Shown: in pieces, positions 6,720 through 12,235 of the stretch
Position numbering within the stretch: the first letter of the stretch is position 1
Layout of the letters: each line of letters begins with the position of its first letter
Source: Candidatus Brevibacterium intestinigallinarum
GTDB taxonomy: Bacteria > Actinomycetota > Actinomycetes > Actinomycetales > Brevibacteriaceae
Direction of reading: 5' to 3'
Assembly: GCA_019117325.1 (NCBI GenBank)
Contig: DWZY01000109.1
Span: 1-12,235, forward strand
Length of the DNA: 12,235 bases
Notes under the pieces: model-generated
What the model was told of the DNA's origin: nothing
The model's input: the letters and a program-made list of their open reading frames with translations, nothing else
Database searches by the model: none
Program-made: the position numbers and the translations under genes

Positions 6720-7349
6720 GTGTTCGGACGGAAGAGAGACTCGACAGGCGCTGAGGGCGATCAGCCCGCAGACGCGACCCGTGGCGGCGAGATCGGCAGC
6801 ACGGAGGGCGCGGTTCCCGGCGACCGTCCGGCCGAGCAGAAGAAGAACCGCCCCACGCCCAAGCGCAGCCAGCAGGAGGCGCGGAACCAGAAGCCGCTCG
6901 TGGGCGCTGACCGCAAGGCTGCGGACAAGCGCGCCCGCGACGAGATGCGCCGGCGGCGCGATGAGGCCCGCATCGGCGTCATGAATGGCGATGAGCGCTT
7001 CATGGGTCCCCGCGACGCGGGCCCCCAGCGCCGCTACATCCGCGACTACGTCGACGCGCGCTTCTCGATCGGCGAGATGTTCATCCCGATCGCGCTGGTC
7101 GTGCTCCTCATCGGCATGTTCAACCAGGCCTGGGCCATGGCTGCGAACTTCATCGTCTACGGACTCATCCTGCTCATCGTGCTCGATAGCATCCTCCTGT
7201 GCGTCGTCATGCGGGGACGCCTCAAGGAGAAGTTCGGCGAGGGGTCGATCCAGAAGGGCACGAACTTCTACGCGATCATGCGCTCGGTCCAGATCCGCCG
7301 CCTGCGGGTGCCGAAGCCGGTCGTCCGACGCCGCGAGTACCCGTCCTGA
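6720..7349 (+). CDS. DUF3043 family membrane protein
   Basis: 209-aa protein of unknown function found in actinobacteria. The N-terminus MFGRKR is the usual beginning of this family and supports the GTG start. Residues 7-40 are low-complexity; 41-105 are highly charged (KRSQQEARNQK, RDEMRRRRDEAR) and likely cytoplasmic, possibly nucleic-acid or lipid-head-group contacting. A conserved YIRDYVDARFSIGEMFIP leads into two transmembrane helices at about 119-139 and 143-165, followed by a basic cytoplasmic tail. No catalytic motif is visible. It shares a promoter region with the M20 dipeptidase gene and ends against pyrD over a hairpin. Function is not known; the assignment is to a family only. Confidence 0.88.
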   Translation: MFGRKRDSTGAEGDQPADATRGGEIGSTEGAVPGDRPAEQKKNRPTPKRSQQEARNQKPLVGADRKAADKRARDEMRRRRDEARIGVMNGDERFMGPRDAGPQRRYIRDYVDARFSIGEMFIPIALVVLLIGMFNQAWAMAANFIVYGLILLIVLDSILLCVVMRGRLKEKFGEGSIQKGTNFYAIMRSVQIRRLRVPKPVVRRREYPS

Positions 7350-7375
7350 CGGACCTGTCCGCCTGACCCTGAGAC

Positions 7376-7414
7376 CGGGCCGGGACGATCCCCCACGGGG
7401 ATCGTCCCGGCCCG
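7376..7414. terminator. bidirectional terminator between DUF3043 gene and pyrD
   Basis: Perfect 18-bp stem (7376-7393 with 7397-7414) around a CAC loop, 26 bp after the DUF3043 stop and 5 bp after the pyrD stop on the other strand. No U-tract on either side. Its position between convergent genes supports two-way termination. Confidence 0.85.
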
Positions 7415-7419
7415 AGTCG

Positions 7420-8523
7420 TCAGACCGTCCTGCTGCCCCGCACCAGTGCGCCCGGCCAGAACGGCCCGCCGTAGATGAGTCCGGAATAGGCCTGCACGAG
7501 ATCCGCTCCCGCACCCAGGCGTGCGGACACGTCGCGGGCGTCGCCCACGCCTCCGGCAGACACGAGGGCCATCGTCGCCTCCGGGTGGTGCGAGTCCAGA
7601 TGTGCCCGGACCAGGCGGAGGACCTCCATCGAGCGCACCGCCAGGGGCCGACCGGAGATGCCGCCGGCCTCGGCCTCGGCCATGTCGCGGTCCGCACCGG
7701 TGAGGACACCGCGGTCGATGATCGTGTTGGTGAGGACCAGCCCGTCGACCCCTTCGGCAACCGCCAGGTCGACGGCCTCGCGCACGTCGTCGTCCGCGAG
7801 GTCCGGCGCCAGCTTCACGAGCAGCGGCACGTGCCCCAGCGTCGATCGCGGCGACTCGACGACCTCGGCGGCCGTGTCCCGGACGGCGGCGATGATGGGC
7901 CGCAGGGAGTCGACGGCCTGCAGGTCGCGCAGTCCCGGCGTGTTGGGCGAGGACACGTTGATGACGAGGTAGTCGGCCAGCGGTGCCAGCGTGCGCGTCG
8001 AGAGCGCGTAGTCATCCGCCGCGTCGGCCGCCTCGACGACCTTCGTCTTCCCGATGTTGATCCCGATGACGGGACGCAGCAACTCCGGCATCTGCTCGAC
8101 GGCCGCGCGCTGCTGGGCGACGGCCTCGGCGGCGGCGCGGGAGCCCGCGTTGTTGAAGCCCATCCGGTTGAGGATCGCGTCGTTCCCCAGCAGGCGGAAG
8201 AGCCGGGGCCGGTCGTTGCCCGGCTGTGCGTGCCCGGTCACGGTGCCGATCTCGATGTGGCCGAAGCCCAGCCGTGACAGCGCGCGCACGCCGTGGCCCT
8301 CCTTGTCGAAGCCGGCGGCCAGGCCCACGCGATTGCGGAAGGGCAGCCCCAGCACCTCGACGGGGTCATGGGTCCCCGCGGACAGCAGAGCGCCGAACGC
8401 GTCACGGACGCCGGGGACCGCGTCGATCCCCCGCAGTGCGGCGAAGCTGAGCCGGTGCGCCTGCTCCGCGTCCATGCGGACCAGCAGCGAGCGGTAGACG
8501 AGTGAGTACGCGAGATCGTTCAC
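7420..8523 (-). CDS. pyrD: dihydroorotate dehydrogenase (quinone), class 2
   Basis: 367-aa FMN enzyme oxidising dihydroorotate to orotate in pyrimidine synthesis and passing electrons to membrane menaquinone. The N-terminal helical region (about 1-50, LAYSLVYRSLLVRMDAEQAH) is the membrane-associating quinone domain that distinguishes class 2. The barrel motifs follow: GLAAGFDKEG (67-76), EIGTVTGHAQPGNDRPRLFR (91-110), NRMGFNN, GINIGKTK, then INVSSPNTPGL with the catalytic serine (most likely S192), VKLAPDL, LTNTI, GGISGRPL, SAGGVGDARD and the phosphate-binding AYSGLIYGGP. The GTG start has no ribosome site; a TAGAGT -10 box ends six bases upstream, so a leaderless message is likely. No other pyr gene is nearby. 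Confidence 0.96.
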   Translation of the reverse strand: MNDLAYSLVYRSLLVRMDAEQAHRLSFAALRGIDAVPGVRDAFGALLSAGTHDPVEVLGLPFRNRVGLAAGFDKEGHGVRALSRLGFGHIEIGTVTGHAQPGNDRPRLFRLLGNDAILNRMGFNNAGSRAAAEAVAQQRAAVEQMPELLRPVIGINIGKTKVVEAADAADDYALSTRTLAPLADYLVINVSSPNTPGLRDLQAVDSLRPIIAAVRDTAAEVVESPRSTLGHVPLLVKLAPDLADDDVREAVDLAVAEGVDGLVLTNTIIDRGVLTGADRDMAEAEAGGISGRPLAVRSMEVLRLVRAHLDSHHPEATMALVSAGGVGDARDVSARLGAGADLVQAYSGLIYGGPFWPGALVRGSRTV

Positions 8524-8529
8524 GCGGCC

Positions 8530-8535
8530 ACTCTA
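8530..8535 (-). promoter_or_regulatory. -10 box for leaderless pyrD mRNA
   Basis: TAGAGT on the minus strand ends six bases before the pyrD GTG, the same spacing as for the dipeptidase gene. The intervening bases (GGCCGC) contain no ribosome site. No clear -35. Confidence 0.5.
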
Positions 8536-8603
8536 GCGGCCACGACGGGACGCCCCGCACCCCTCCTCCACCCCTGCTCCGGCGCAGGCGGGGCCCGGCG
8601 GAC

Positions 8604-8609
8604 TAGGCT
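8604..8609 (+). promoter_or_regulatory. -10 box for pepA
   Basis: TAGGCT fits the TANNNT pattern and would start a transcript near 8616, about 28 bases before the pepA ATG. That leader holds the ribosome site GGAAGGA (8632-8638). No clear -35. Confidence 0.45.
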
Positions 8610-8644
8610 GGCCGGGACATCGCAGAACGACGGAAGGACCCTCG

Positions 8645-10162
8645 ATGGCCACCCCCCGCACCTCCCTGCCGACGATCACACGCGCGTCCGGCGACCCCGC
8701 GTCCGCGACCGCGGACGTCCTCGTCGTGGCGACCCGCTCCGGTGACGACGGCGCCGTCGTCGCCGCTGAGGGCCTCGCGAAGAAGCCCGCCGCAGCGCTC
8801 ACCGCCGCCGCGGCCGCCGTGGGACACACCGGCAAGGCCGGCAGCACCGCCCGGATCCCCGCACCCGCAGGGGTGCGGGCCGCCTCCGTCGTGCTGGTCG
8901 GCCTGGGCGCGCCCGCTGCCGACGAGGACGCCGCCAAGACCCTCGAGTCGCTGCGCCGGGCCTCCGGGTCCGTCCTGCGCTCGCTGTCCGAGGTCGAGAG
9001 CGTCGCCCTCGCCTTCCCCGTCACGAACGCGGCCTCTGCCGAGGCCGTGGCCACCGGTGCCCTGCTGGGCTCCTACCGCTACACCGCCTACCTCTCCGAC
9101 GCGGAGTCGAAGACTCCCGTCTCGACGCTCGCCGTCGTCGCCCCCGCCGCTGCGCAGTCCGGACTGGACCGCGCTGAGAGCGTCGCCCGCGCCGCAGCGG
9201 ACGCCCGCGACCTCGTGAACCAGCCGCCGCTGGACCTGTACCCGGAGACCTTCGCGCAGGCGGTCGTCGACCAGGCAGCGCAGCCGGAGCACAAGAAGGC
9301 GAAGGTCCGCGTCGAGGTCATCGACGAGGACACGCTGCGCCAGCGCGGCTTCGGCGGACTCATCGGTGTGGGCAGTGGCTCGACCCGCGGCCCGCGGCTC
9401 GTCAAGATCACCTATTCCCCGCGCAAGGCATCGACTCACCTCGCGCTCGTGGGCAAGGGCATCACCTTCGACTCCGGCGGCGTCTCGCTCAAGCCGGCGG
9501 CGAAGATGGAGGAGATGAAGTCGGACATGGCCGGTGCTGCGGCCGCGGCGCAGGCCCTCTTCGCGATCGCCCGCCTGGGGCTGCCCGTCCGCGTGACCGC
9601 GTGGCTGGCGCTGGCGGAGAACATGCCGTCCGGCTCCGCGCAGCGTCCGGCGGACGTCCTGCGGATCTACGGCGGCAAGACCGTCGAGGTGACGAACACG
9701 GACGCGGAGGGCCGCCTCGTCCTGGCCGATGCGCTCGTCGCGGCGCAGGAGGAGTCCCCCGACCTCATCGTCGACATCGCAACACTCACGGGCGCGCAGA
9801 TCGTCGCCCTGGGCGCCCGCACCTCCGGAGTCATGGGCACCGATTCCGCGCGCAACCGGGTGGTGCTGGCCTCCGAGGCCTCCGGCGAGCCCTTCTGGCC
9901 CATGCCCATCCCGGAGGAGATGATCCGCTCCTTCGACTCGACGACCGCGGACCTCACGAACGCGGGCGGCCGCGCGGGCGGCATGCTCGCCGCCGCGGCC
10001 TTCCTGCAGGAGTTCGTGGAGGACGGCGTCGAGTGGGCCCACCTCGACATCGCCGGCCCGTCGTACAACGCCGAGGCGCCCCACGGCTACACGGTCAAGG
10101 GCGGCACCGGGGTGCCCGTCCGCACCCTCGTCGAGCTGGCGGATCTGCTGGCGGGCGCCTGA
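8645..10162 (+). CDS. pepA: leucyl aminopeptidase (M17 family)
   Basis: 505-aa cytoplasmic aminopeptidase, normally a hexamer with two metal ions, that removes N-terminal residues such as Leu from peptides. Residues 1-190 form the variable N-terminal domain, here Ala-rich. The catalytic domain shows VGKGITFDSGG (269-279; K271 and D276), SDMAGA (D294) and the family signature NTDAEGRL (351-358; D353, E355, R357). The C-terminal part includes DIATLTGAQIVALG and the HGYTVKGGTGVPVRTL end expected of the family. Start ATG is six bases behind GGAAGGA. Divergent from pyrD over 121 bp and followed by a hairpin terminator. In some bacteria the protein also binds DNA; nothing here shows that. Confidence 0.96.
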   Translation: MATPRTSLPTITRASGDPASATADVLVVATRSGDDGAVVAAEGLAKKPAAALTAAAAAVGHTGKAGSTARIPAPAGVRAASVVLVGLGAPAADEDAAKTLESLRRASGSVLRSLSEVESVALAFPVTNAASAEAVATGALLGSYRYTAYLSDAESKTPVSTLAVVAPAAAQSGLDRAESVARAAADARDLVNQPPLDLYPETFAQAVVDQAAQPEHKKAKVRVEVIDEDTLRQRGFGGLIGVGSGSTRGPRLVKITYSPRKASTHLALVGKGITFDSGGVSLKPAAKMEEMKSDMAGAAAAAQALFAIARLGLPVRVTAWLALAENMPSGSAQRPADVLRIYGGKTVEVTNTDAEGRLVLADALVAAQEESPDLIVDIATLTGAQIVALGARTSGVMGTDSARNRVVLASEASGEPFWPMPIPEEMIRSFDSTTADLTNAGGRAGGMLAAAAFLQEFVEDGVEWAHLDIAGPSYNAEAPHGYTVKGGTGVPVRTLVELADLLAGA

Positions 10163-10168
10163 TCCCGG

Positions 10169-10206
10169 TCGCGGTGAGGGGGCTCACGTGACTCCCCTCA
10201 CCGCGA
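10169..10206 (+). terminator. hairpin terminator behind pepA
   Basis: Perfect 13-bp stem (10169-10181 with 10194-10206) starting 7 bp after the pepA stop, with a loop that contains the short palindrome TCACGTGA. No U-tract. It separates pepA from the lpdA promoter that follows. Confidence 0.82.
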
Positions 10207-10214
10207 ATCCGCCC

Positions 10215-10240
10215 GGAATAGGGGCGCCAGAACCCCCGTT
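10215..10240 (+). promoter_or_regulatory. SigR/SigH-type promoter upstream of lpdA
   Basis: GGAATA (10215-10220), 16 bases, then CGTT (10237-10240): this is GGAAT-N18-GTT, the thiol-stress sigma-factor consensus of actinobacteria, with the extra A and C also favoured in the mycobacterial SigH version. The predicted start near 10247 gives a leader of about 60 bases. It is placed just after the pepA terminator and faces lpdA. A housekeeping -10 was not convincing in this gap. Confidence 0.55.
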
Positions 10241-10294
10241 GCATGGAATGATTACCTGAGAAGCCGCCGTGCGGCCCTGCAGATGTCGGAACGA

Positions 10295-10301
10295 AGAGGA
10301 G
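10295..10301 (+). promoter_or_regulatory. ribosome binding site deciding the lpdA start
   Basis: AGAGGAG ends six bases before GTG at 10308. This favours the GTG over the ATG-less frame extension that reaches back to 10269, whose first 13 residues (Arg/Cys/Glu-rich) would include the ribosome site itself and match nothing in the family. Confidence 0.8.
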
Positions 10302-10307
10302 TGCTCT

Positions 10308-11699
10308 GTGAGCGATTCGAATGAGACCTACGATCTTGTGATCCTCGGAGGCGGCACGGCCGGCTATGCCGCCGCCTTCCGCGGTGCGACGCTGGGGATG
10401 CGCGTCGCGCTGATCGAGCGCGACAAGGTGGGCGGCACCTGCCTGCACCGCGGCTGCATTCCCACCAAGGCGCTCCTCCACGCCGCGGAGGTCGCGGACA
10501 CCGCGAAGTCCGCCGGCGACTTCGGCATCCGGGCCGAGTTCCAGGGCATCGACATCGAGGGCGTCCTCGCGTACAAGGACGACATCATCTCGAAGAACCA
10601 CAAGGGCCTCCAGGGGCTCGTGAAGGTCCGCGGGATCGACTACATCTCCGGTGAGGGCCGTCTCGTCTCGCAGGACACGATCGAGGTGTCGAACGACGAG
10701 GGCGGCGTGACCGTCACGGGCAAGAACATCATCCTCGCGACGGGGTCGGAGCCCAAGACCCTGGGCATCGACATCACCGGCCGCGTCCTCACCTCGACCG
10801 AGGCCCTCCAGCTCGCTGACGTGCCGGAGACCGCGATCGTCCTGGGTGGCGGGGTCATCGGCGTCGAGTTCGCCAGCGTCTGGACCTCGTTCGGCACCAA
10901 GGTAACGATCGTCGAGGGCCTCCCCCGCCTCGTCGCGAACGAGGACGAGGCGATCTCGAAGAACCTCGAGCGCGCGTTCAAGAAGCGCAAGATCGGCGTC
11001 AAGGTCGGCAAGATGTTCAAGAGCGTCACGCAGGACGCTGACCAGGTCCACGTGGAGCTGGAGGACGGCACCGTCCTCGACGCCGACTACCTGCTGGTCG
11101 CCGTGGGCCGCGGCCCCGTCACGCAGGGCTTCGGCTACGAGGAGCAGGGCATCAAGCTGGACCGCGGCTTCGTCCTGGTGAACGAGCGCCAGCACACGGG
11201 CGTCGGCAACATCTACGCCATCGGCGACATCACCCCGGGCCTGCAGCTGGCCCACCGCTCGTTCGCGCACGGCATCTTCGTGGCGGAGGAGATCGCGGGA
11301 CTCAATCCCGCTCCCCTCGTCGAGTCCGGCGTGCCCCGCGTCACCTACTCCGAGCCGGAGATCTTCTCCGTGGGCATCACGGAGAAGCAGGCGGCGGAGA
11401 AGCACGGCGAGGATGCGATCGAGTCCCTCGACTACAACCTGGCCGGCAACGGCAAGACCGGCATCCTCCACTCGGCGGGCATCATCAAGGTGATCCGCGA
11501 GAAGGACGGACCGGTGCTGGGCATCCACGGGATCGGCGCACGACTGAGCGAGCAGGCCGGTGAGGCGCAGCTCATCATCAACTGGGAGGCGTTCCCCGAG
11601 GAGGTCGCGCAGCTCATCCACGCGCACCCCACCCAGAACGAGGCGATCGGCGAGGCCTTCCTGGCGCTCACCGGCAAGCCGCTCCACGCGCACAACTGA
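10308..11699 (+). CDS. lpdA: dihydrolipoyl dehydrogenase (E3)
   Basis: 463-aa FAD flavoprotein that reoxidises dihydrolipoyl groups on E2 with NAD+, serving 2-oxo acid dehydrogenase complexes. In order: FAD-binding GGGTAG (14-19), redox disulfide C45/C50 in GGTCLHRGCIPTKA, NAD-binding VLGGGVIGVEFAS in the middle, the second FAD motif IYAIGDITPG, and a C-terminal dimerisation domain with the catalytic dyad H440/E445 in HAHPTQNE. Length is usual. GTG start chosen from the AGAGGAG six bases upstream. A 21-bp gap with GAAGGAGA leads to the E2 gene, so the two are one operon. A SigR-like promoter upstream suggests induction by thiol stress; in Mycobacterium tuberculosis Lpd and its E2 partner also feed an AhpC/AhpD peroxidase system. 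Confidence 0.97.
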   Translation: MSDSNETYDLVILGGGTAGYAAAFRGATLGMRVALIERDKVGGTCLHRGCIPTKALLHAAEVADTAKSAGDFGIRAEFQGIDIEGVLAYKDDIISKNHKGLQGLVKVRGIDYISGEGRLVSQDTIEVSNDEGGVTVTGKNIILATGSEPKTLGIDITGRVLTSTEALQLADVPETAIVLGGGVIGVEFASVWTSFGTKVTIVEGLPRLVANEDEAISKNLERAFKKRKIGVKVGKMFKSVTQDADQVHVELEDGTVLDADYLLVAVGRGPVTQGFGYEEQGIKLDRGFVLVNERQHTGVGNIYAIGDITPGLQLAHRSFAHGIFVAEEIAGLNPAPLVESGVPRVTYSEPEIFSVGITEKQAAEKHGEDAIESLDYNLAGNGKTGILHSAGIIKVIREKDGPVLGIHGIGARLSEQAGEAQLIINWEAFPEEVAQLIHAHPTQNEAIGEAFLALTGKPLHAHN

Positions 11700-11720
11700 G
11701 TCCCGAAGGAGACGAAGCAC

Positions 11721-12235
11721 ATGTCCAACACAGTGAACATGCCCGCTCTGGGCGAATCGGTCACCGAGGGCACCGTCACCCGGTGGCTCAAGGAGGTCGG
11801 CGAGACCGTCGAGGTCGACGAGCCGCTGCTCGAGGTGTCGACCGACAAGGTCGACACAGAGATCCCCTCGCCGTTCGCCGGCGTCGTCGAGCAGATCCTC
11901 GCGGAGGAGGACGACGACGTCGAGGTCGGCGGACCGCTCGCCGTCATCGGTGATGGCTCCGGAGAGGCCGCCGAGGCCGCCCCCGCCGAGTCTGCACCCG
12001 CCGAGGCCGCTGAGGAGCCCGCTCCCGAGGCCGCCGAGGAGCCCGAGGACGAGGAGCCCGAGGAGGCCACCCAGGAGGAGGCTCCGGCTCCCAAGGCCGC
12101 CGCTCCCGCCGCGTCTGCCGACGCGACCGAGGTGACCATGCCCGCCCTGGGCGAATCGGTCACCGAGGGCACCGTCACCCGGTGGCTCAAGGAGGTCGGC
12201 GAGACCGTCGAGGTCGACGAGCCGCTGCTCGAGGT
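11721..12235 (+). CDS. sucB: dihydrolipoamide acyltransferase (E2), N-terminal part, cut by window edge
   Basis: First 171 codons of an E2 acyltransferase that carries acyl groups on lipoyl-lysine between E1, its own catalytic core and E3 (LpdA). A lipoyl domain spans 1-80 with the lipoylated lysine K43 in STDKVDTE. An acidic Ala/Glu/Pro linker follows (about 81-137), then a second lipoyl domain from 138 that is cut after LLEV. E1/E3-binding and catalytic domains lie beyond the edge. The ATG has GAAGGAGA upstream and is 21 bp from lpdA. Pipelines usually label such genes sucB. However, actinobacteria typically have the succinyltransferase core fused to the 2-oxoglutarate E1, so this free-standing E2 may be the pyruvate dehydrogenase one (dlaT/aceF). 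The two lipoyl segments are nearly identical in DNA. Confidence 0.93.
   Translation, partial: MSNTVNMPALGESVTEGTVTRWLKEVGETVEVDEPLLEVSTDKVDTEIPSPFAGVVEQILAEEDDDVEVGGPLAVIGDGSGEAAEAAPAESAPAEAAEEPAPEAAEEPEDEEPEEATQEEAPAPKAAAPAASADATEVTMPALGESVTEGTVTRWLKEVGETVEVDEPLLE
11733..12235 (+). repeat. direct repeat encoding two lipoyl domains
   Basis: Bases 11733-11836 recur at 12132-12235, offset 399 bp (133 codons, in frame). Of 104 comparable bases only two differ: A11737 versus C12136 (Asn to Thr) and T11747 versus C12146 (silent, Ala). The match runs to the window edge, so the repeat is longer than seen. Confidence 0.95.

Noticed and set aside
8603..10084. 493-codon open frame on the minus strand, antisense to pepA
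   Set aside because: Gly/Arg/Asp-rich shadow without any motif; pepA on the other strand has the NTDAEGRL signature and a ribosome site.
10239..10257. TTGCAT as a housekeeping -35 for lpdA
   Set aside because: No TANNNT box lies 16-18 bases downstream; the first bases coincide with the GTT of the SigR-like site, which fits far better.
10269..10307. Thirteen-residue N-terminal extension of lpdA
   Set aside because: It contains the ribosome site for the GTG at 10308 and precedes the normal family N-terminus.
10095..11720. 541-codon open frame on the minus strand, antisense to lpdA
   Set aside because: Leu/Asp/Arg-rich low-complexity shadow of lpdA, which has every family motif. It also crosses the pepA end and the terminator.
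11432..12190. 252-codon Ser/Ala-rich frame on the minus strand with an internal repeat
   Set aside because: The repeat in its translation simply mirrors the duplicated lipoyl DNA, and the Ser/Ala run mirrors the Glu/Ala/Pro linker of the E2 gene.

Overview
The window is high-GC DNA with strongly G/C-ending codons, and the gene content is that of an aerobic actinomycete. Pointers are an aa3-type oxidase subunit IV of the actinobacterial kind, a DUF3043 membrane protein, a free-standing E2 acyltransferase directly behind lpd, and GTG starts with TANNNT -10 boxes. I would place it in the Micrococcales or Actinomycetales but cannot name a genus. All gene calls rest on motifs read by eye; no database search was run.

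Layout. 1-948 holds no gene I can support, apart from two hairpins behind the oxidase operon. 949-3946 (minus) is a tightly overlapping ctaC-ctaD-ctaF operon for cytochrome c oxidase subunits II, I and IV. 4125-4787 (minus) is aat, the N-degron aminoacyltransferase. 4857-5213 (minus) is erpA, an A-type Fe-S carrier, followed by a 17-bp terminator stem. 5311-6699 (minus) is an M20 dipeptidase. 6720-7349 (plus) is a DUF3043 membrane protein, divergent from the dipeptidase across only 20 bp. 7420-8523 (minus) is pyrD, convergent with DUF3043 over a shared 18-bp hairpin. 8645-10162 (plus) is pepA, closed by a hairpin. 10308-11699 (plus) is lpdA, followed after 21 bp by an E2 gene (sucB/dlaT type) that runs off the right edge.

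How they fit together. The chromosome here is core energy metabolism: terminal oxidase, quinone-linked pyrimidine synthesis, Fe-S maturation, and the E3/E2 parts of a 2-oxo acid dehydrogenase. Three peptide or protein turnover enzymes are interspersed (Aat, M20 dipeptidase, M17 aminopeptidase).

The most interesting signals are regulatory. (1) GGAAT-N18-GTT, the consensus for SigR/SigH-type thiol-stress sigma factors, occurs twice with identical spacing, once upstream of erpA and once upstream of lpdA-E2. (2) The dipeptidase and DUF3043 genes appear to share one symmetric -10 element (ATACTAT) and both look leaderless; pyrD also looks leaderless. (3) The ctaC leader carries two nested inverted repeats of a TGTCA/TGACA motif. 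(4) The E2 gene contains two lipoyl-domain segments that match at 102 of 104 bases, so a recent duplication or gene conversion is likely.
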